The notes beneath the pieces were generated by a model. It searched no databases. It saw only the letters and a list, made by a program, of their open reading frames with translations, and was not told where the DNA came from. The position numbers and the translations under genes are program-made. 64,000 bases of DNA from Dehalococcoidales bacterium (GTDB lineage Bacteria > Chloroflexota > Dehalococcoidia > Dehalococcoidales > UBA3254): positions 1 through 64,000 of the forward strand of contig JAFGOB010000086.1 in NCBI GenBank assembly GCA_016926695.1, in the 5' to 3' direction. Below are positions 33,773 through 43,417 of the stretch, piece by piece; position 1 is the first letter of the stretch, and each line of letters starts with the position of its first letter.

Positions 33773-35092
33773 CTATGGCCAGTATAGCTCCTCTGCCTTT
33801 TTCTTTAGTTCCGCCCGGTGATCGGGATGAGCGATGCCGATTAAAGCCAATGCCCTTTGTCTCTGGGTCAGTCCTTTGAGCCTGGCAATGCCGTGTTCCG
33901 TGATAATGGTGTCGGCGGCGATACGTGGTACTGTCACAACAGTACCGGCATCCAGCAGGGGAACGATACGGCTGATTTTGCCGCCCGAAGCGGTGGAGGG
34001 AAGTACGGTTATACTGCGTCCGCCCTTTGACAGGCCTGCACCCATGGCGAAGGTAGTCTGACCGCCTGCTCCGCTTAAAATCCTGGGGCCGACTGATTCG
34101 GCAGCGATCTGACCGGTGAGGTCGACCGATACCGCTGAATTGATGGCTTTCATATTATCATTTTTGCAGATGTTCCTCACATCCAGTACAAATTCAGCCG
34201 GATGTAACTCAAAGGAGGGGTTCATGGTCACCCACTGCATATCTTCCACGGTGCCGCCGCCGCAGGCGGTGCAAACGTGCTTACCTGTCATGAAATTTTT
34301 CTTCTTGCTGGTAATGACGCCTTCTCTCATAAGCTTTATAATACCGCGCGGTGTGGCTTCTGAATACCAGCCCAGGTCCTGTTTGTTATCAAAGGTGTTC
34401 AGACGGGCGCACCATTCACTGGTAGACCCCACGCCAATCTGGATTGTATCACCGTCGTTAACCAGTGTGCCGACGTATTCGGCAATTGCCGTCTCTACGG
34501 GGCCTGGTTCTACATTTTTACGGCCCAGGAGATCGGTACCGCCGGGGGTTTTTCCGCTGGGAGTGTGCTCTACAAAGAGGTCTATCTCGGAAACGTGTAC
34601 ATGGTTCTCGCCATATGTCCGTATCAGGTTCTTATTTATTTCGGCGATGACAAACTTGGCGCCCCTCAGCTCGCTCAGCTTGGTCCAGCAGGACGATCCG
34701 AAGCTGCAATAGCCATGATCGTCAGGTGGTGAAAGCTCCAGCAGAACTAAGTCAGCCTGGCGGGCCATTTCTCCATGATAGTCAAATCCCAGAGAACCTA
34801 TTTCGATATCGCATCTCTTTTCAGCAATCATTTGCCGGACGATTGGAAGAGGAAAGCCGATCTCGATGGCAAAAGAAGCTTCCCATCCCTCGTCATACCA
34901 GCCGAAGTCCCGGCCTGGTGTACGTACTGAGATTGTTACGTTCTCCAGTTCGCCAAAACGGGCTGCCAGGGCCAGGCCTAGTGCCTGGGGTTCATTACCC
35001 TGAACAAAACAGACCCGGTCACCGTTTTTTACATGACTGATGGCCTCCTCAGGAGTGACTATTTTCTTCTTGAATTCCTCTTCCCAACTCAT
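33773..35092 (-). CDS. CoA-transferase family protein with Ser in place of catalytic Glu
   Basis: This 439-residue protein is homologous to acetyl-CoA hydrolases and 4-hydroxybutyrate CoA-transferases along its length, with KTPGGTDLLGR near 181 and SGAGGQTTFAMG near 340. At the catalytic position, INSAVSVDLTGQ, the expected Glu is Ser322. The GIGGIP loop of the other copy (5912-7219) reads GVGSTSEW here. Without the Glu the usual glutamyl-CoA intermediate cannot form, so it may be a hydrolase, a lyase or a non-catalytic partner. AGGAG precedes the ATG. It lies between the crotonase and the fused flavoprotein genes, 67 and 151 bp away. Confidence 0.82.
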   Translation of the reverse strand: MSWEEEFKKKIVTPEEAISHVKNGDRVCFVQGNEPQALGLALAARFGELENVTISVRTPGRDFGWYDEGWEASFAIEIGFPLPIVRQMIAEKRCDIEIGSLGFDYHGEMARQADLVLLELSPPDDHGYCSFGSSCWTKLSELRGAKFVIAEINKNLIRTYGENHVHVSEIDLFVEHTPSGKTPGGTDLLGRKNVEPGPVETAIAEYVGTLVNDGDTIQIGVGSTSEWCARLNTFDNKQDLGWYSEATPRGIIKLMREGVITSKKKNFMTGKHVCTACGGGTVEDMQWVTMNPSFELHPAEFVLDVRNICKNDNMKAINSAVSVDLTGQIAAESVGPRILSGAGGQTTFAMGAGLSKGGRSITVLPSTASGGKISRIVPLLDAGTVVTVPRIAADTIITEHGIARLKGLTQRQRALALIGIAHPDHRAELKKKAEELYWP

Positions 35093-35162
35093 ATTTATCT
35101 CCTAATACCTAGTTTGCATTTTGTGATGATCGTCTTATAGACCAGGGCGATTGTTTTCGCTA

Positions 35163-35191
35163 GTAGAGGCGGGTTCAAGACCCGCCCCTAC
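35163..35191. repeat. Hairpin repeat of a dispersed intergenic type
   Basis: GTAGAGGCGGGT pairs with ACCCGCCCCTAC around TCAAG with one mismatch. Sequences of this kind (gggcgggttcaagacccgcc) occur as dispersed repeats between genes in many bacterial genomes, as I recall. It lies between two genes of the minus-strand cluster and has no T run. Confidence 0.6.
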
Positions 35192-35243
35192 TCTGGCTAA
35201 ACCTTTTATCCGAGAACGATAGCTAAAAGGTATCTTTTTGGTT

Positions 35244-37943
35244 TTAGTATCTGATTGAAGTACAGCGGCAGGTCAGGCAGCGCCGGGCTTCTTTAATGCA
35301 GGTCTCTTTGTCAGGGAATCCAAGACTAATTTCTGTGGTCCCCTTGCGATCTTTAGCGGGAGTAACCGCCGGACTGTTGCGGTCTTCTTTCTCCTCTTCT
35401 CTCAGATGGAAGGCGAAAGCAGGCTCGGTGATATCGGCGATGGCGCCCTGCGCCGGCGGAGGAGGAAGCTCTTTGCCCTGAAGATAGCAGTCAATGGCTG
35501 TAGCAGCCTGCCTGCCGTCTGCCATGGCTTCGATCATAAGACCGGCGCCCAGGATGTCGCCTGCGGCGAAGATGCCGGCAACGTTGGTCGCCAGACCCCT
35601 CTCGTCTACTTCGAAGGTTCCCCTCTTGCTTGTCTTGACTTTGCTGCCGGAGGCCAGGAAATTGAGCTCGGAAGTCTGACCGATAGCGGTAATGACCATG
35701 TCGGCCTCAACCTTCTTTGTTTCGCCATCATCGTATTTAGGCGCAAATTTGCCGCCCTTGTCATAGCAGGCAGTGCAGCGTTTCAGCTCTACACCGGAAA
35801 CCTTACCGGCTTTTACAAGGATCTCTTTCGGACCCCAGCTTAAATCGATCTCGATGCCCTCTTGCTCTGCCTGGGCGACTTCGCCTTTTTCAGCCGGCAT
35901 TTCCTCTCGGCATTCAAGGCAGGTAACCGTAACTTTGCCGGCGCCCAGCCTCTTGGCTGACATGGCTACATCCATGGCAACGCTGCCGCCGCCTACAACA
36001 ACAACGTTCTTGCCGACAGCAACTTTCTTGCCCAGGCTGATATCTTTCAGGAAGGGCAATGCCTGGACAACGCCTTTGGCATCCTCTCCGGGAACATTGA
36101 GCTTGGCGCTGTTTTGCAGCCCAACTGCCAGCAGGACGGCTTTATAACCATCTTTTAAAAGGGCTTCGGCGTCTTTAACGGGACTATTGGTCTTGATTTC
36201 GACGCCCATCTTCTTAATATTGTCGATTTCCCACTTGACTACTTTCCTGGGCAGACGGTGTTCCGGAACACCTACTGACATCATGCCTCCGGCCACGGAA
36301 AGAGCCTCGAATACGGTCACCGCGTAGCCTTTCTTGCTGAGGAAATAAGCGGAGCTGAGACCGGCAGGACCGGAGCCGACTATGGCAACTTTCTCTTTCT
36401 TGGTTACCGGAATATTCTCCGGAAGGGCCTGTTTTTTCAGGTAGTCCGGAAGACCATGCTCCATTGCCCAGTCGGAAATAAAGCGCTTGGTATTATTGAT
36501 TGCTATGGCACGTTCCTGGTTCTCTTCAAATTTGCCCCTGTTGCATTCTGTCTCGCATGGATGGGGACAAACTCTGCCGATAACGCCGGGGAAGGCCAAC
36601 TGCATTTTTAGGCTGCGATAGGCATCTTCAAAATAACCGCGGCTGGCTTGCAGCATGTAGCGGTTGATGTCAAGATGCGCGGGACAGGCATGCTCGCAGG
36701 GGGGCTGATTGGGTGGAGGCAGCGGGCGAAGCACCTGTGCATTGTTCGCGCTGGTATATACGGGATCATATTTTTCACGGCCGATGTTGGGATTAACGGC
36801 GCAGCGGATAGCCAGACCGCGGTTGAACCGGGCCAGACATACGTTGCAGCGCAGGCAGCGATTGATCTCGTCAATCCGGCCTTCCTGTACCTTGCGCGGC
36901 CATCTCTGGTCGGCGACAAGCTGGCGGCCCATAGTAATCATGTCAGCCCAGCCGTTGCGCAGGACTTCTTCCGCCAGATAGGGATCGTGCTGTCCGGGCA
37001 CAATCAGGGGGATCTTCAGTTCGGGTTTAAAATGCTTGGCATGCTCGATAAAGCAGAACGGATCCTGGGGGAAGAACCATTTCCTGGCTTCATAGGAACC
37101 GTCGGAAAGATGGATATAGGTGGCTCCCAGCTCTTCGCACCACTTGGCGACCTGGATCAGCTCTTCTTCATGAATAGAGCCTTCCATATGCTCGTCACCG
37201 CTGAGGCGGATGCCCAGCGGGAAATCAGGGCCGACCCTTTTCCTGGTGGCTATCAGCAGGTTTTTGAGGAAGCGGAAGCGGTTCTCCAGCGATCCGCCGT
37301 ACTCATCGGTACGCTGGTTGGAGCGCGGAGACAGGAATTGATGGATTAGATAGCCGTGCGGGCTGTGGAATTCTACTGCATCGAAACCGCAGATCCTGGC
37401 GGCCTGTACGGCAGTAGGGAAGGTCTGCTCCATGTAGTGGATCTCTTCCATGGTAAGCACCTTGGGCATTGTAGTGGCGCCCAGCGTGGCTGACTTGGTC
37501 TCGTAGCCGCGGGGCATGATTCTTTGCTCGAAATCCTGCGGTCTCTGAGAGGGAATGGCGGAAGGAGCGCCTGGAATCTCTCCGGAAGTCTTGCTGGAAC
37601 CCTGGCGGCCGAAGCTGGGGGTAATCTGGATGAATGCCTTGGCGCCGCATTGCTTGATGCCTTCAGCCAGGTTTGACATGCCCTCATAATAGGAGCGGCC
37701 GCTGATGCGCGGGTTGCCGAAACTGGTGGTCTTGGCGCCCCAGTCGGTGGCAAAGGTACACTCAATGGTGATGAAGCCTGCGCCGCCCTCGGAACGGGCT
37801 GCGTAAGAGTAGATACACTCCTCGCGAATAAAACCGTTCTGATCAGCTCCACCGGTGGTTGTACAGGAACCACCAATGCGGTTCTTGATTTCCAGCGACC
37901 CAAGCTTTATAGGCGAAAACAAATTTGGGAAATCGTTAGCCAT
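35244..37943 (-). CDS. Fused old-yellow-enzyme/GltD-like iron-sulfur flavoprotein (enoate reductase-like)
   Basis: This 899-residue protein joins two electron-transfer modules. Residues 1-360 form an FMN-binding TIM barrel like 2,4-dienoyl-CoA reductase (FHSPHGYLIHQFLSP, with Tyr198). Its [4Fe-4S] ligands follow as C363, C366, C369 and C381. Residues 410-900 resemble the small subunit of glutamate synthase: a cysteine domain (C416, C420, C459, C463, C467), an FAD site GSGPAGLSSA near 523 and an NAD(P) site VVVVGGGSVAMDVAM. A third Cys cluster, CLTCRC, ends the chain. It probably uses NAD(P)H to reduce an activated C=C bond, or the reverse. Ordinary enoate reductases are some 230 residues shorter. 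AAGGAG lies 10 bases before the ATG. Confidence 0.87.
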   Translation of the reverse strand: MANDFPNLFSPIKLGSLEIKNRIGGSCTTTGGADQNGFIREECIYSYAARSEGGAGFITIECTFATDWGAKTTSFGNPRISGRSYYEGMSNLAEGIKQCGAKAFIQITPSFGRQGSSKTSGEIPGAPSAIPSQRPQDFEQRIMPRGYETKSATLGATTMPKVLTMEEIHYMEQTFPTAVQAARICGFDAVEFHSPHGYLIHQFLSPRSNQRTDEYGGSLENRFRFLKNLLIATRKRVGPDFPLGIRLSGDEHMEGSIHEEELIQVAKWCEELGATYIHLSDGSYEARKWFFPQDPFCFIEHAKHFKPELKIPLIVPGQHDPYLAEEVLRNGWADMITMGRQLVADQRWPRKVQEGRIDEINRCLRCNVCLARFNRGLAIRCAVNPNIGREKYDPVYTSANNAQVLRPLPPPNQPPCEHACPAHLDINRYMLQASRGYFEDAYRSLKMQLAFPGVIGRVCPHPCETECNRGKFEENQERAIAINNTKRFISDWAMEHGLPDYLKKQALPENIPVTKKEKVAIVGSGPAGLSSAYFLSKKGYAVTVFEALSVAGGMMSVGVPEHRLPRKVVKWEIDNIKKMGVEIKTNSPVKDAEALLKDGYKAVLLAVGLQNSAKLNVPGEDAKGVVQALPFLKDISLGKKVAVGKNVVVVGGGSVAMDVAMSAKRLGAGKVTVTCLECREEMPAEKGEVAQAEQEGIEIDLSWGPKEILVKAGKVSGVELKRCTACYDKGGKFAPKYDDGETKKVEADMVITAIGQTSELNFLASGSKVKTSKRGTFEVDERGLATNVAGIFAAGDILGAGLMIEAMADGRQAATAIDCYLQGKELPPPPAQGAIADITEPAFAFHLREEEKEDRNSPAVTPAKDRKGTTEISLGFPDKETCIKEARRCLTCRCTSIRY

Positions 37944-37984
37944 ATTAGTTATTCTCTCCTTTTCTTTTTTTAAATAATGTATTA

Positions 37985-39013
37985 TTAAGCAACGCGGCGT
38001 TTGGTATCTACATCAAGCACTTTGGCAAGATTTTCGCCGAAAATCTTCCTTTTAACTTCTTCAGTCACCGGAGCAAAGCCGTAGCCTGTTTGAAGGTCTT
38101 CCGGCATCTCGAATGTTCTGAGGCCTATGGTAGCTTCTCTGAAAAGCCCGCCGGGGCCGTAGAAATCGGTCCCCCAGACAATGCGATCGGGTCCGGCAAA
38201 TTGAATCGCCTCACCGATGATTTCAGCTAACCGTCGGGGTGCTGCTTTATACCAGGGCATGATCAGGCTCAGGCTGATGTACACATTGGGGTGAGATAAA
38301 GCTACCATATTCAGGTCGTGGCAAAGCGGCCAACCGGCATGGAAAGCGATGACTTTCAGATCATAGAAATCATTTACTACATCATCAAGCAGTACCGGCA
38401 GGCAGTATTTTGCCTTTCCCGGGGGGCACCAGCTCCAGCCGGTGTGGATAGAAACCGTTACTCCCAGCTCTTCGCATCTCTTGTAGAAAGGCCATATCCT
38501 CTCGTCATTGATATAAGTATCTTCCGGAGGATAGAACTTGAATAACTTGCAGCCTCTTTCCTGGGCAAGGTAATCCAGCTCCCAGAGTACATCTTTCATT
38601 CCCCTCTTGATAAAAGGCCCCAAATTAGGCTGGACGATAAGCCTGTCTGGATACTTTTCGGCAGCGGCCAGCAGATAGCCGTTGGTAGACCATTTGGTGG
38701 AATAGCCGGTAGTCTCCATCATAGATTCGGGGAGGATGCAAGCCATGTCTACACCATAGCGATCAAGGTATACTATCAACTGATCTTCTTCGGCCAATTC
38801 GGATTTTTCAGCTTTGGTTACAGGCGGTTCTTTCCAGTCTTTGGTAACATGGTGAGGAACAGCATTGAACGCACGGGCTGTTTCCGCCGTACCATAGACC
38901 CACTTTCTGTATCCGGGGAAGTAGTTGAAGTATTTCTTATTCGCCTCGCCGCTAAGGTGGCATTCGACATCAATTTTGAAATAGTCGTCTTTAACAAATT
39001 CGGTTCTTGCCAT
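37985..39013 (-). CDS. Amidohydrolase family 2 protein (decarboxylase-like)
   Basis: This 342-residue TIM-barrel protein belongs to the amidohydrolase group that includes gamma-resorcylate and aminocarboxymuconate semialdehyde decarboxylases. Metal ligands look like E-x-H in DVECHLSGE near residue 16, His in SIHTGWSW, His in AFHAGWP and Asp in WGTDFYG. It is the first gene of the minus-strand cluster, 41 bp before the fused flavoprotein gene. The ATG at 39013 is preferred because AGGATGG lies before it; an in-frame ATG sits 9 bases upstream. It may decarboxylate or hydrolyse a ring compound; the substrate is not known. Confidence 0.8.
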   Translation of the reverse strand: MARTEFVKDDYFKIDVECHLSGEANKKYFNYFPGYRKWVYGTAETARAFNAVPHHVTKDWKEPPVTKAEKSELAEEDQLIVYLDRYGVDMACILPESMMETTGYSTKWSTNGYLLAAAEKYPDRLIVQPNLGPFIKRGMKDVLWELDYLAQERGCKLFKFYPPEDTYINDERIWPFYKRCEELGVTVSIHTGWSWCPPGKAKYCLPVLLDDVVNDFYDLKVIAFHAGWPLCHDLNMVALSHPNVYISLSLIMPWYKAAPRRLAEIIGEAIQFAGPDRIVWGTDFYGPGGLFREATIGLRTFEMPEDLQTGYGFAPVTEEVKRKIFGENLAKVLDVDTKRRVA

Positions 39014-39338
39014 GTACACCATCCTTTTATATTTTTATCCCAATAATGACAGTAGGAATCATTATTGTACACAAAAAGTAATTAGGCGGCTTCAGGCGCG
39101 CATTCACTGACGGGTGAATACTATTATGTTCCAGCCAGTCGAAATAGAGGCCTCAAAATAGTCGTCTTGTATATTCTATCATCCTCACTCCTGTTTTACA
39201 AGTTGAGGGAATTATCAGGCGTGATATAAGTCATTGATATTTGTAATAAACGGTAAAGACATATACGATTATAAAACATTATTGTATTTGAAGTAAGGAT
39301 AAATCCATATATGCAGGCAGGAGATAAAATGGTATTTC
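39014..39338. other. Intergenic region between minus-strand units
   Basis: It lies between the end of the E1-like gene and the start of the amidohydrolase gene and must hold the promoter of the 39.0-32.7 kb cluster. I see AT-rich candidates but none I would name. A weak stem, CAGGTAGGA with TCCTGCCTG, near 39314-39344 may end the E1-like gene transcript, without a T run. Confidence 0.4.
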
Positions 39339-40076
39339 CTACCTGGGTATATCCCCGCAATGGCGGCAGTCAGGGTCGCGGGAGACCATGATCTCGTTAA
39401 ATCGCATGTTCAGGCCGTCATATATCAGGAACCTGCCGGTGAGAAGACAGCCGGCGCCAGTAACATACTTGATTACTTCGCTGGCCTGGATGCCGGCGAT
39501 TATGGCGGCAGTAGCGCCAAGCGCCGGAGTTTCACCGGAAACGGAAACGCCGCGGTAAAGGCACATCAGGCAGGCCGACAGGCCAGGGATGATGGTCATA
39601 GCCCGTCCCTCAAGGCCGGAGATGGCGCCGTGAAAAAAGGGTATTTTTTTACGGCAGGCGCACAGGTTAAGTACATAGCGGGTATCAAGATTGTCCACGG
39701 CATCAACAATCAGATCGCAGCCGCTGACAAGCTCATCTGCATTATCGGCAGCAATTCTGGTCTGGATAGTCTCGATATTTACCAGGGGATTCAAGTGCTG
39801 AAGCTTGTTTCTGGCTGAGTCTGTTTTTTTTGAGCCTATATCGGGAGTCCAGTGAAGAATCTGGCGGTTTAAATTACTCAGGTCCACGCTGTCCGGATCG
39901 ACAATGCGGATAGACCCGATTCCGGCAGCAGTGAGATATAATGCCGCCGGCGACCCCAGGCCTCCAGCCCCTGCCAGGAAAACCCTGGTCTTTTTCAGTT
40001 TTTCCTGGCCTACAGGCCCGAAGCCGCTTATTATGGTCTGTCTGCGGTACCTCTCCAGTTCTTCCTGCGTAAGCAT
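39339..40076 (-). CDS. ThiF/MoeB/HesA family E1-like adenylyltransferase
   Basis: This 245-residue enzyme adenylates the C-terminal Gly of a ubiquitin-like sulfur carrier such as MoaD or ThiS. The ATP-binding GAGGLGSPAALYL lies at 34-46, VDLSNLNRQ near 66 and DAVDNLDTR near 120. Zinc-binding CLMC and CRHC motifs are present. MoaD-type activation would serve the molybdopterin enzymes in this window; ThiS is the alternative. The frame extends upstream through the terminator at 40138-40162, so the ATG at 40076 (MLTQEELERYRRQ) is the real start. Confidence 0.9.
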   Translation of the reverse strand: MLTQEELERYRRQTIISGFGPVGQEKLKKTRVFLAGAGGLGSPAALYLTAAGIGSIRIVDPDSVDLSNLNRQILHWTPDIGSKKTDSARNKLQHLNPLVNIETIQTRIAADNADELVSGCDLIVDAVDNLDTRYVLNLCACRKKIPFFHGAISGLEGRAMTIIPGLSACLMCLYRGVSVSGETPALGATAAIIAGIQASEVIKYVTGAGCLLTGRFLIYDGLNMRFNEIMVSRDPDCRHCGDIPR

Positions 40077-40137
40077 TGGTACTGCCTTTTTAAGAAGTGA
40101 ATAAAAGTATCCTGATAAATCCAATATATCATAAAAA

Positions 40138-40162
40138 AGCCCCCCGCTTTTAGCGGGGGGCT
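40138..40162 (-). terminator. Intrinsic terminator of the BNR surface protein gene
   Basis: A perfect 11-bp stem, AGCCCCCCGCT with AGCGGGGGGCT, closes a 3-base loop and runs on the minus strand into CTTTTTTAT. It lies 37 bp after the surface protein stop codon. Confidence 0.9.
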
Positions 40163-40198
40163 GGATATTAACCAAGTTCCTTCTTCTCAGGTGAAGGA

Positions 40199-43100
40199 CT
40201 AGACCCTGCGGGTCCTGGCAATCAGGACGATAACAGCTATCACCAGGATAGCGCCTATGGCAATTATGACCCAGATGTAGGCCGGAGTACCGGGGGCTTC
40301 GGCGCCCTCAACGGTTACAGCCGGAGGATTAACGGTCACGGCCGGAGGAGCTACGGTGATAATCGGGGCCGGTGCAGTAACCACAGGTGCTACTGTGACC
40401 TGAGGGGCAGGGCCTTGCTGGCTTGGAGCAGCAGCAGTGCTGCCGGTGGTGAATGCGCTGACAATCCATTTATCTGCGGCAGTACCTCTAACAGCTCTGA
40501 CAGCCCAGAAGTAGGTGGTGTTCTCTTTAAGTGCATTGGTGGGGCTGAAGGCGGTAGTGGTCAGTCCGCTCTTTTCCTCAACGACCTGGGATATAGCTGC
40601 GTCGGTAGCCAGCTTGAAGTCATAGCTGCTAGCTCCATTGACAGCACCCCAGGTAATAGCCGGTTTGGTGGAGACATTGCTGGCGCCGTTGGCAGGATTG
40701 AGCCTGCTCTCGGCGGTAATGCCTTCATTGACATCGCTGGCAAGTAGGGTTGAGAAGGAGATGGGTTCGGACCACTTGCTGGCCATGGGATAGATAACCC
40801 GTACTCTCCAGTAATAGGTCTTACCGGGAGACAGCATCACGGCGGTCCTGGAAGTGCCTTTGATCTCTTCGATATCCAGGTAAACGCTATGGATGTCATA
40901 GGCAATGTCGCCGAAACCGGCGTCATAGGAAACCTGGAACTGGTATTCGGCATTCTTGTAGCTGCTGGCTATGCCTTCCCAGGAGAAATCGACGCTTGCA
41001 GCAATACCGAAGGCGGTGTTAACCGTGGCGCCGACAGTCGTGCCTGCCGTAGGAGCTACAGTTTTAAGAGGAGGCAATACTGTATCGATGAAGCTGATCA
41101 TCTGGTAGGGATAGTAGTTGGGAGTAACCATTAAAGCGCTTCTTTTGACAGTAGTAGAAAGCACGGTATTACCGTCGGCATCTGTCATCGTGCCCAGAGG
41201 AGGTATGATGTCGATCTTGCCTTTGAAATCGATAGGCTCGGTGGACATTACTGCCTCGAACTTATCATTATCCAGTGAGGTAGAACGCCAGATCTGACCG
41301 TTTACGTTACCGGAACTGGTGATATACCATACTCCACCCGGACCGATACCGATTGATTTAACTCCAACAACGGTTGTTTCAGTATTATCGGCTTCACCAT
41401 TGTAATTTTCGTCGGCTACTCCATCTGTAAGTCCTTCAGGAAGTTCGCTCTTGTTAAGGGCTACGGTCCAGCTTAGAGACTCACCGACGACCCATTTGGC
41501 GATGTTACCCTGATCCACGGCATAGACTGTCTTGGTGGGAACATCGAAGGTGAAAGTAGGCATGCCGCCGAAGTAGCCTGCATCTCCCAGCCTGTTAAAG
41601 CTCTCGCCCATATCCGTTGAGACGTAGATGGTACCGTCCCCGACGACTACCACGAAGAATCCGGGAATGGAGATCAATACCGCTGGTGCTACGCCATCAA
41701 GCTCGGCATAAGTGGCGGAATCACTCCTGCGTACACCCTTGGTTGAACCGAACCAGTAGGTAGTGGCATCAACCGCTGATATAGATGATATGTCCACATT
41801 ACCCGGGCTGGAGAATACACCCCAGGTATCTCCGCCGTCATAGGAGCGGGCGAATTTCCTGAAGTTTGCAGGAGGTCCGGGATTCGGGTTGGCATTCATC
41901 TGGAGATAAACAGTACCGTCTGAGGCAGTGGATAACACCATGATATGAATTGACTCATATTGAGCATCGGTATCGAAATCATTATCGTAGAAAGCGCCGT
42001 AAGAAAGTGTATTGAATACTTCCATCCAGGTCGCACCGCTGTCGGTGCTCTTGAAGACTATAGACATTTTACCGTCGGTCATAACCTGGTACTGGGTTTC
42101 GCCGCCGAAACCGTTGCGCCCTTTCAGGACCGTAGAATCGAATGAAGCTACTTCGATGAAGGAAATACCGTTGAAAATGCAGTAGTCCTCATCAGTGGCA
42201 ACGAACAGGCCTGAAGCTTCAGCGCCGGTCCCGGCAAAGAGGGCGTCCTCGGTGGGAGAGAAAGCGACCAGCGTATAGCTTTCACCATCACTTGAGGAGA
42301 TATCGAGATTGCCGGTAGGCGACTTGTACTCAGCGCTCTCCATGAAGTCAAAAGAGCTGGTGGAGGCAGCGTTCTTGCTGATAATAACATCGGTCGACTC
42401 GTACAGGCCCATGGCCAGCGTACCGGAAGAATAGGTGCCCTTGTAAGACATTGTAGCGATATTGAAATCTATCTGCTCGTAAACTCTGGATGTGGAAGAT
42501 CTTCCGTTGACATAGTACAGGCCATTTAAGTCATTTCCGCCCAGTCCAACCCAGAATTTATTGGATGAGGAAGAAGCATAGTTGTAGTTGGAGGGGAAGG
42601 CGATGCAGGCGGACTGCGCCGTGGCGGTAGTTGATATTTCAGCCGGTGCGACGTCGGCTTCCCAATCAGCATCGTCACTTACGAGGACCGTTTTAGCCGT
42701 GACATAATCGGTTCCGGCCACTACCGCCACCACGGTGAAATCATCCGAGTAACTGGGAGAGAAGGCAGCGGCAATAACCTTATCAGTGGAGGTCCAATTG
42801 GTCTTTAGTTCGTCACTATCTTTAGTGTCTTTCCATCCGCGGCGGAACACGGCGCCATCGTATATGGCTAACCCTTCTTCGGAGGCAACGAGGTAGGCGG
42901 GATCTCCGTCCTCATCTTCCGTGATATCGATGTCGTAAACCTTGTCAAGATCGGGATTCCCGGCTAGATCCCATTGGTCTCCGCCATCTTCGGAGTACCA
43001 AACATTATTTCCGTCTGTGGCCAGCAACTGCTCGGCGTCAAACTGGGAAACAACTATCTGGGTGAGTTCTACACCAGCCAGGTCTTCTTGCTCGACTTTA

Positions 43101-43417
43101 CTCCAGCTTATACCTGCGTTGGTTGATTTGTAAAGCTCATCTACCATTTGCAGTTCCATGTCCACTATGTCTGGATCGGCGTTAACATCAATGTAATTGT
43201 CATCATCAACAGCGCCGTCGGTGTAAAGCCACATTGTCTGTCCGTCAGCGGCAATGCAGTACACGTTGGCATTGGTACCGACTGTGACGTCGGGGGCATT
43301 TACGTTAGACCATGACAGCTTGGCTGCGGATACGGAGACCGGAACAGCCATGATCAGACCGGACAGCAGCGCCAGCGCCAGGACTATGCCTAATATTTTT
43401 ATCAAACTATTTTTCAT
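40199..43417 (-). CDS. Large secreted BNR/Asp-box repeat protein, putative S-layer protein
   Basis: This 1072-residue protein has a Sec signal peptide ending near VSVSAA (residue 32). Asp-box motifs of the BNR type recur: STNAGISW, SEDGGDQW, STDSGATW, SYDGGDTW and STDMGESF, pointing to beta-propeller repeats. Two fibronectin III-like segments follow (YQFQVSYDAGF and YDFKLATDA regions), then a Pro/Val-rich linker and a C-terminal membrane helix ending RTRRV. It should be anchored outside the cell. Dehalococcoides has a BNR/Asp-box protein proposed as S-layer, which this resembles in layout. AAAGGAGG lies an unusually long 14 bases or so before the ATG. A long leader and a strong terminator suggest high expression. 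Confidence 0.85.
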   Translation of the reverse strand: MKNSLIKILGIVLALALLSGLIMAVPVSVSAAKLSWSNVNAPDVTVGTNANVYCIAADGQTMWLYTDGAVDDDNYIDVNADPDIVDMELQMVDELYKSTNAGISWSKVEQEDLAGVELTQIVVSQFDAEQLLATDGNNVWYSEDGGDQWDLAGNPDLDKVYDIDITEDEDGDPAYLVASEEGLAIYDGAVFRRGWKDTKDSDELKTNWTSTDKVIAAAFSPSYSDDFTVVAVVAGTDYVTAKTVLVSDDADWEADVAPAEISTTATAQSACIAFPSNYNYASSSSNKFWVGLGGNDLNGLYYVNGRSSTSRVYEQIDFNIATMSYKGTYSSGTLAMGLYESTDVIISKNAASTSSFDFMESAEYKSPTGNLDISSSDGESYTLVAFSPTEDALFAGTGAEASGLFVATDEDYCIFNGISFIEVASFDSTVLKGRNGFGGETQYQVMTDGKMSIVFKSTDSGATWMEVFNTLSYGAFYDNDFDTDAQYESIHIMVLSTASDGTVYLQMNANPNPGPPANFRKFARSYDGGDTWGVFSSPGNVDISSISAVDATTYWFGSTKGVRRSDSATYAELDGVAPAVLISIPGFFVVVVGDGTIYVSTDMGESFNRLGDAGYFGGMPTFTFDVPTKTVYAVDQGNIAKWVVGESLSWTVALNKSELPEGLTDGVADENYNGEADNTETTVVGVKSIGIGPGGVWYITSSGNVNGQIWRSTSLDNDKFEAVMSTEPIDFKGKIDIIPPLGTMTDADGNTVLSTTVKRSALMVTPNYYPYQMISFIDTVLPPLKTVAPTAGTTVGATVNTAFGIAASVDFSWEGIASSYKNAEYQFQVSYDAGFGDIAYDIHSVYLDIEEIKGTSRTAVMLSPGKTYYWRVRVIYPMASKWSEPISFSTLLASDVNEGITAESRLNPANGASNVSTKPAITWGAVNGASSYDFKLATDAAISQVVEEKSGLTTTAFSPTNALKENTTYFWAVRAVRGTAADKWIVSAFTTGSTAAAPSQQGPAPQVTVAPVVTAPAPIITVAPPAVTVNPPAVTVEGAEAPGTPAYIWVIIAIGAILVIAVIVLIARTRRV

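Noticed and set aside
40077..40175. N-terminal extension of the E1-like enzyme
   Set aside because: The extra 33 codons run through a perfect terminator hairpin of the upstream gene; family similarity begins at the ATG at 40076.
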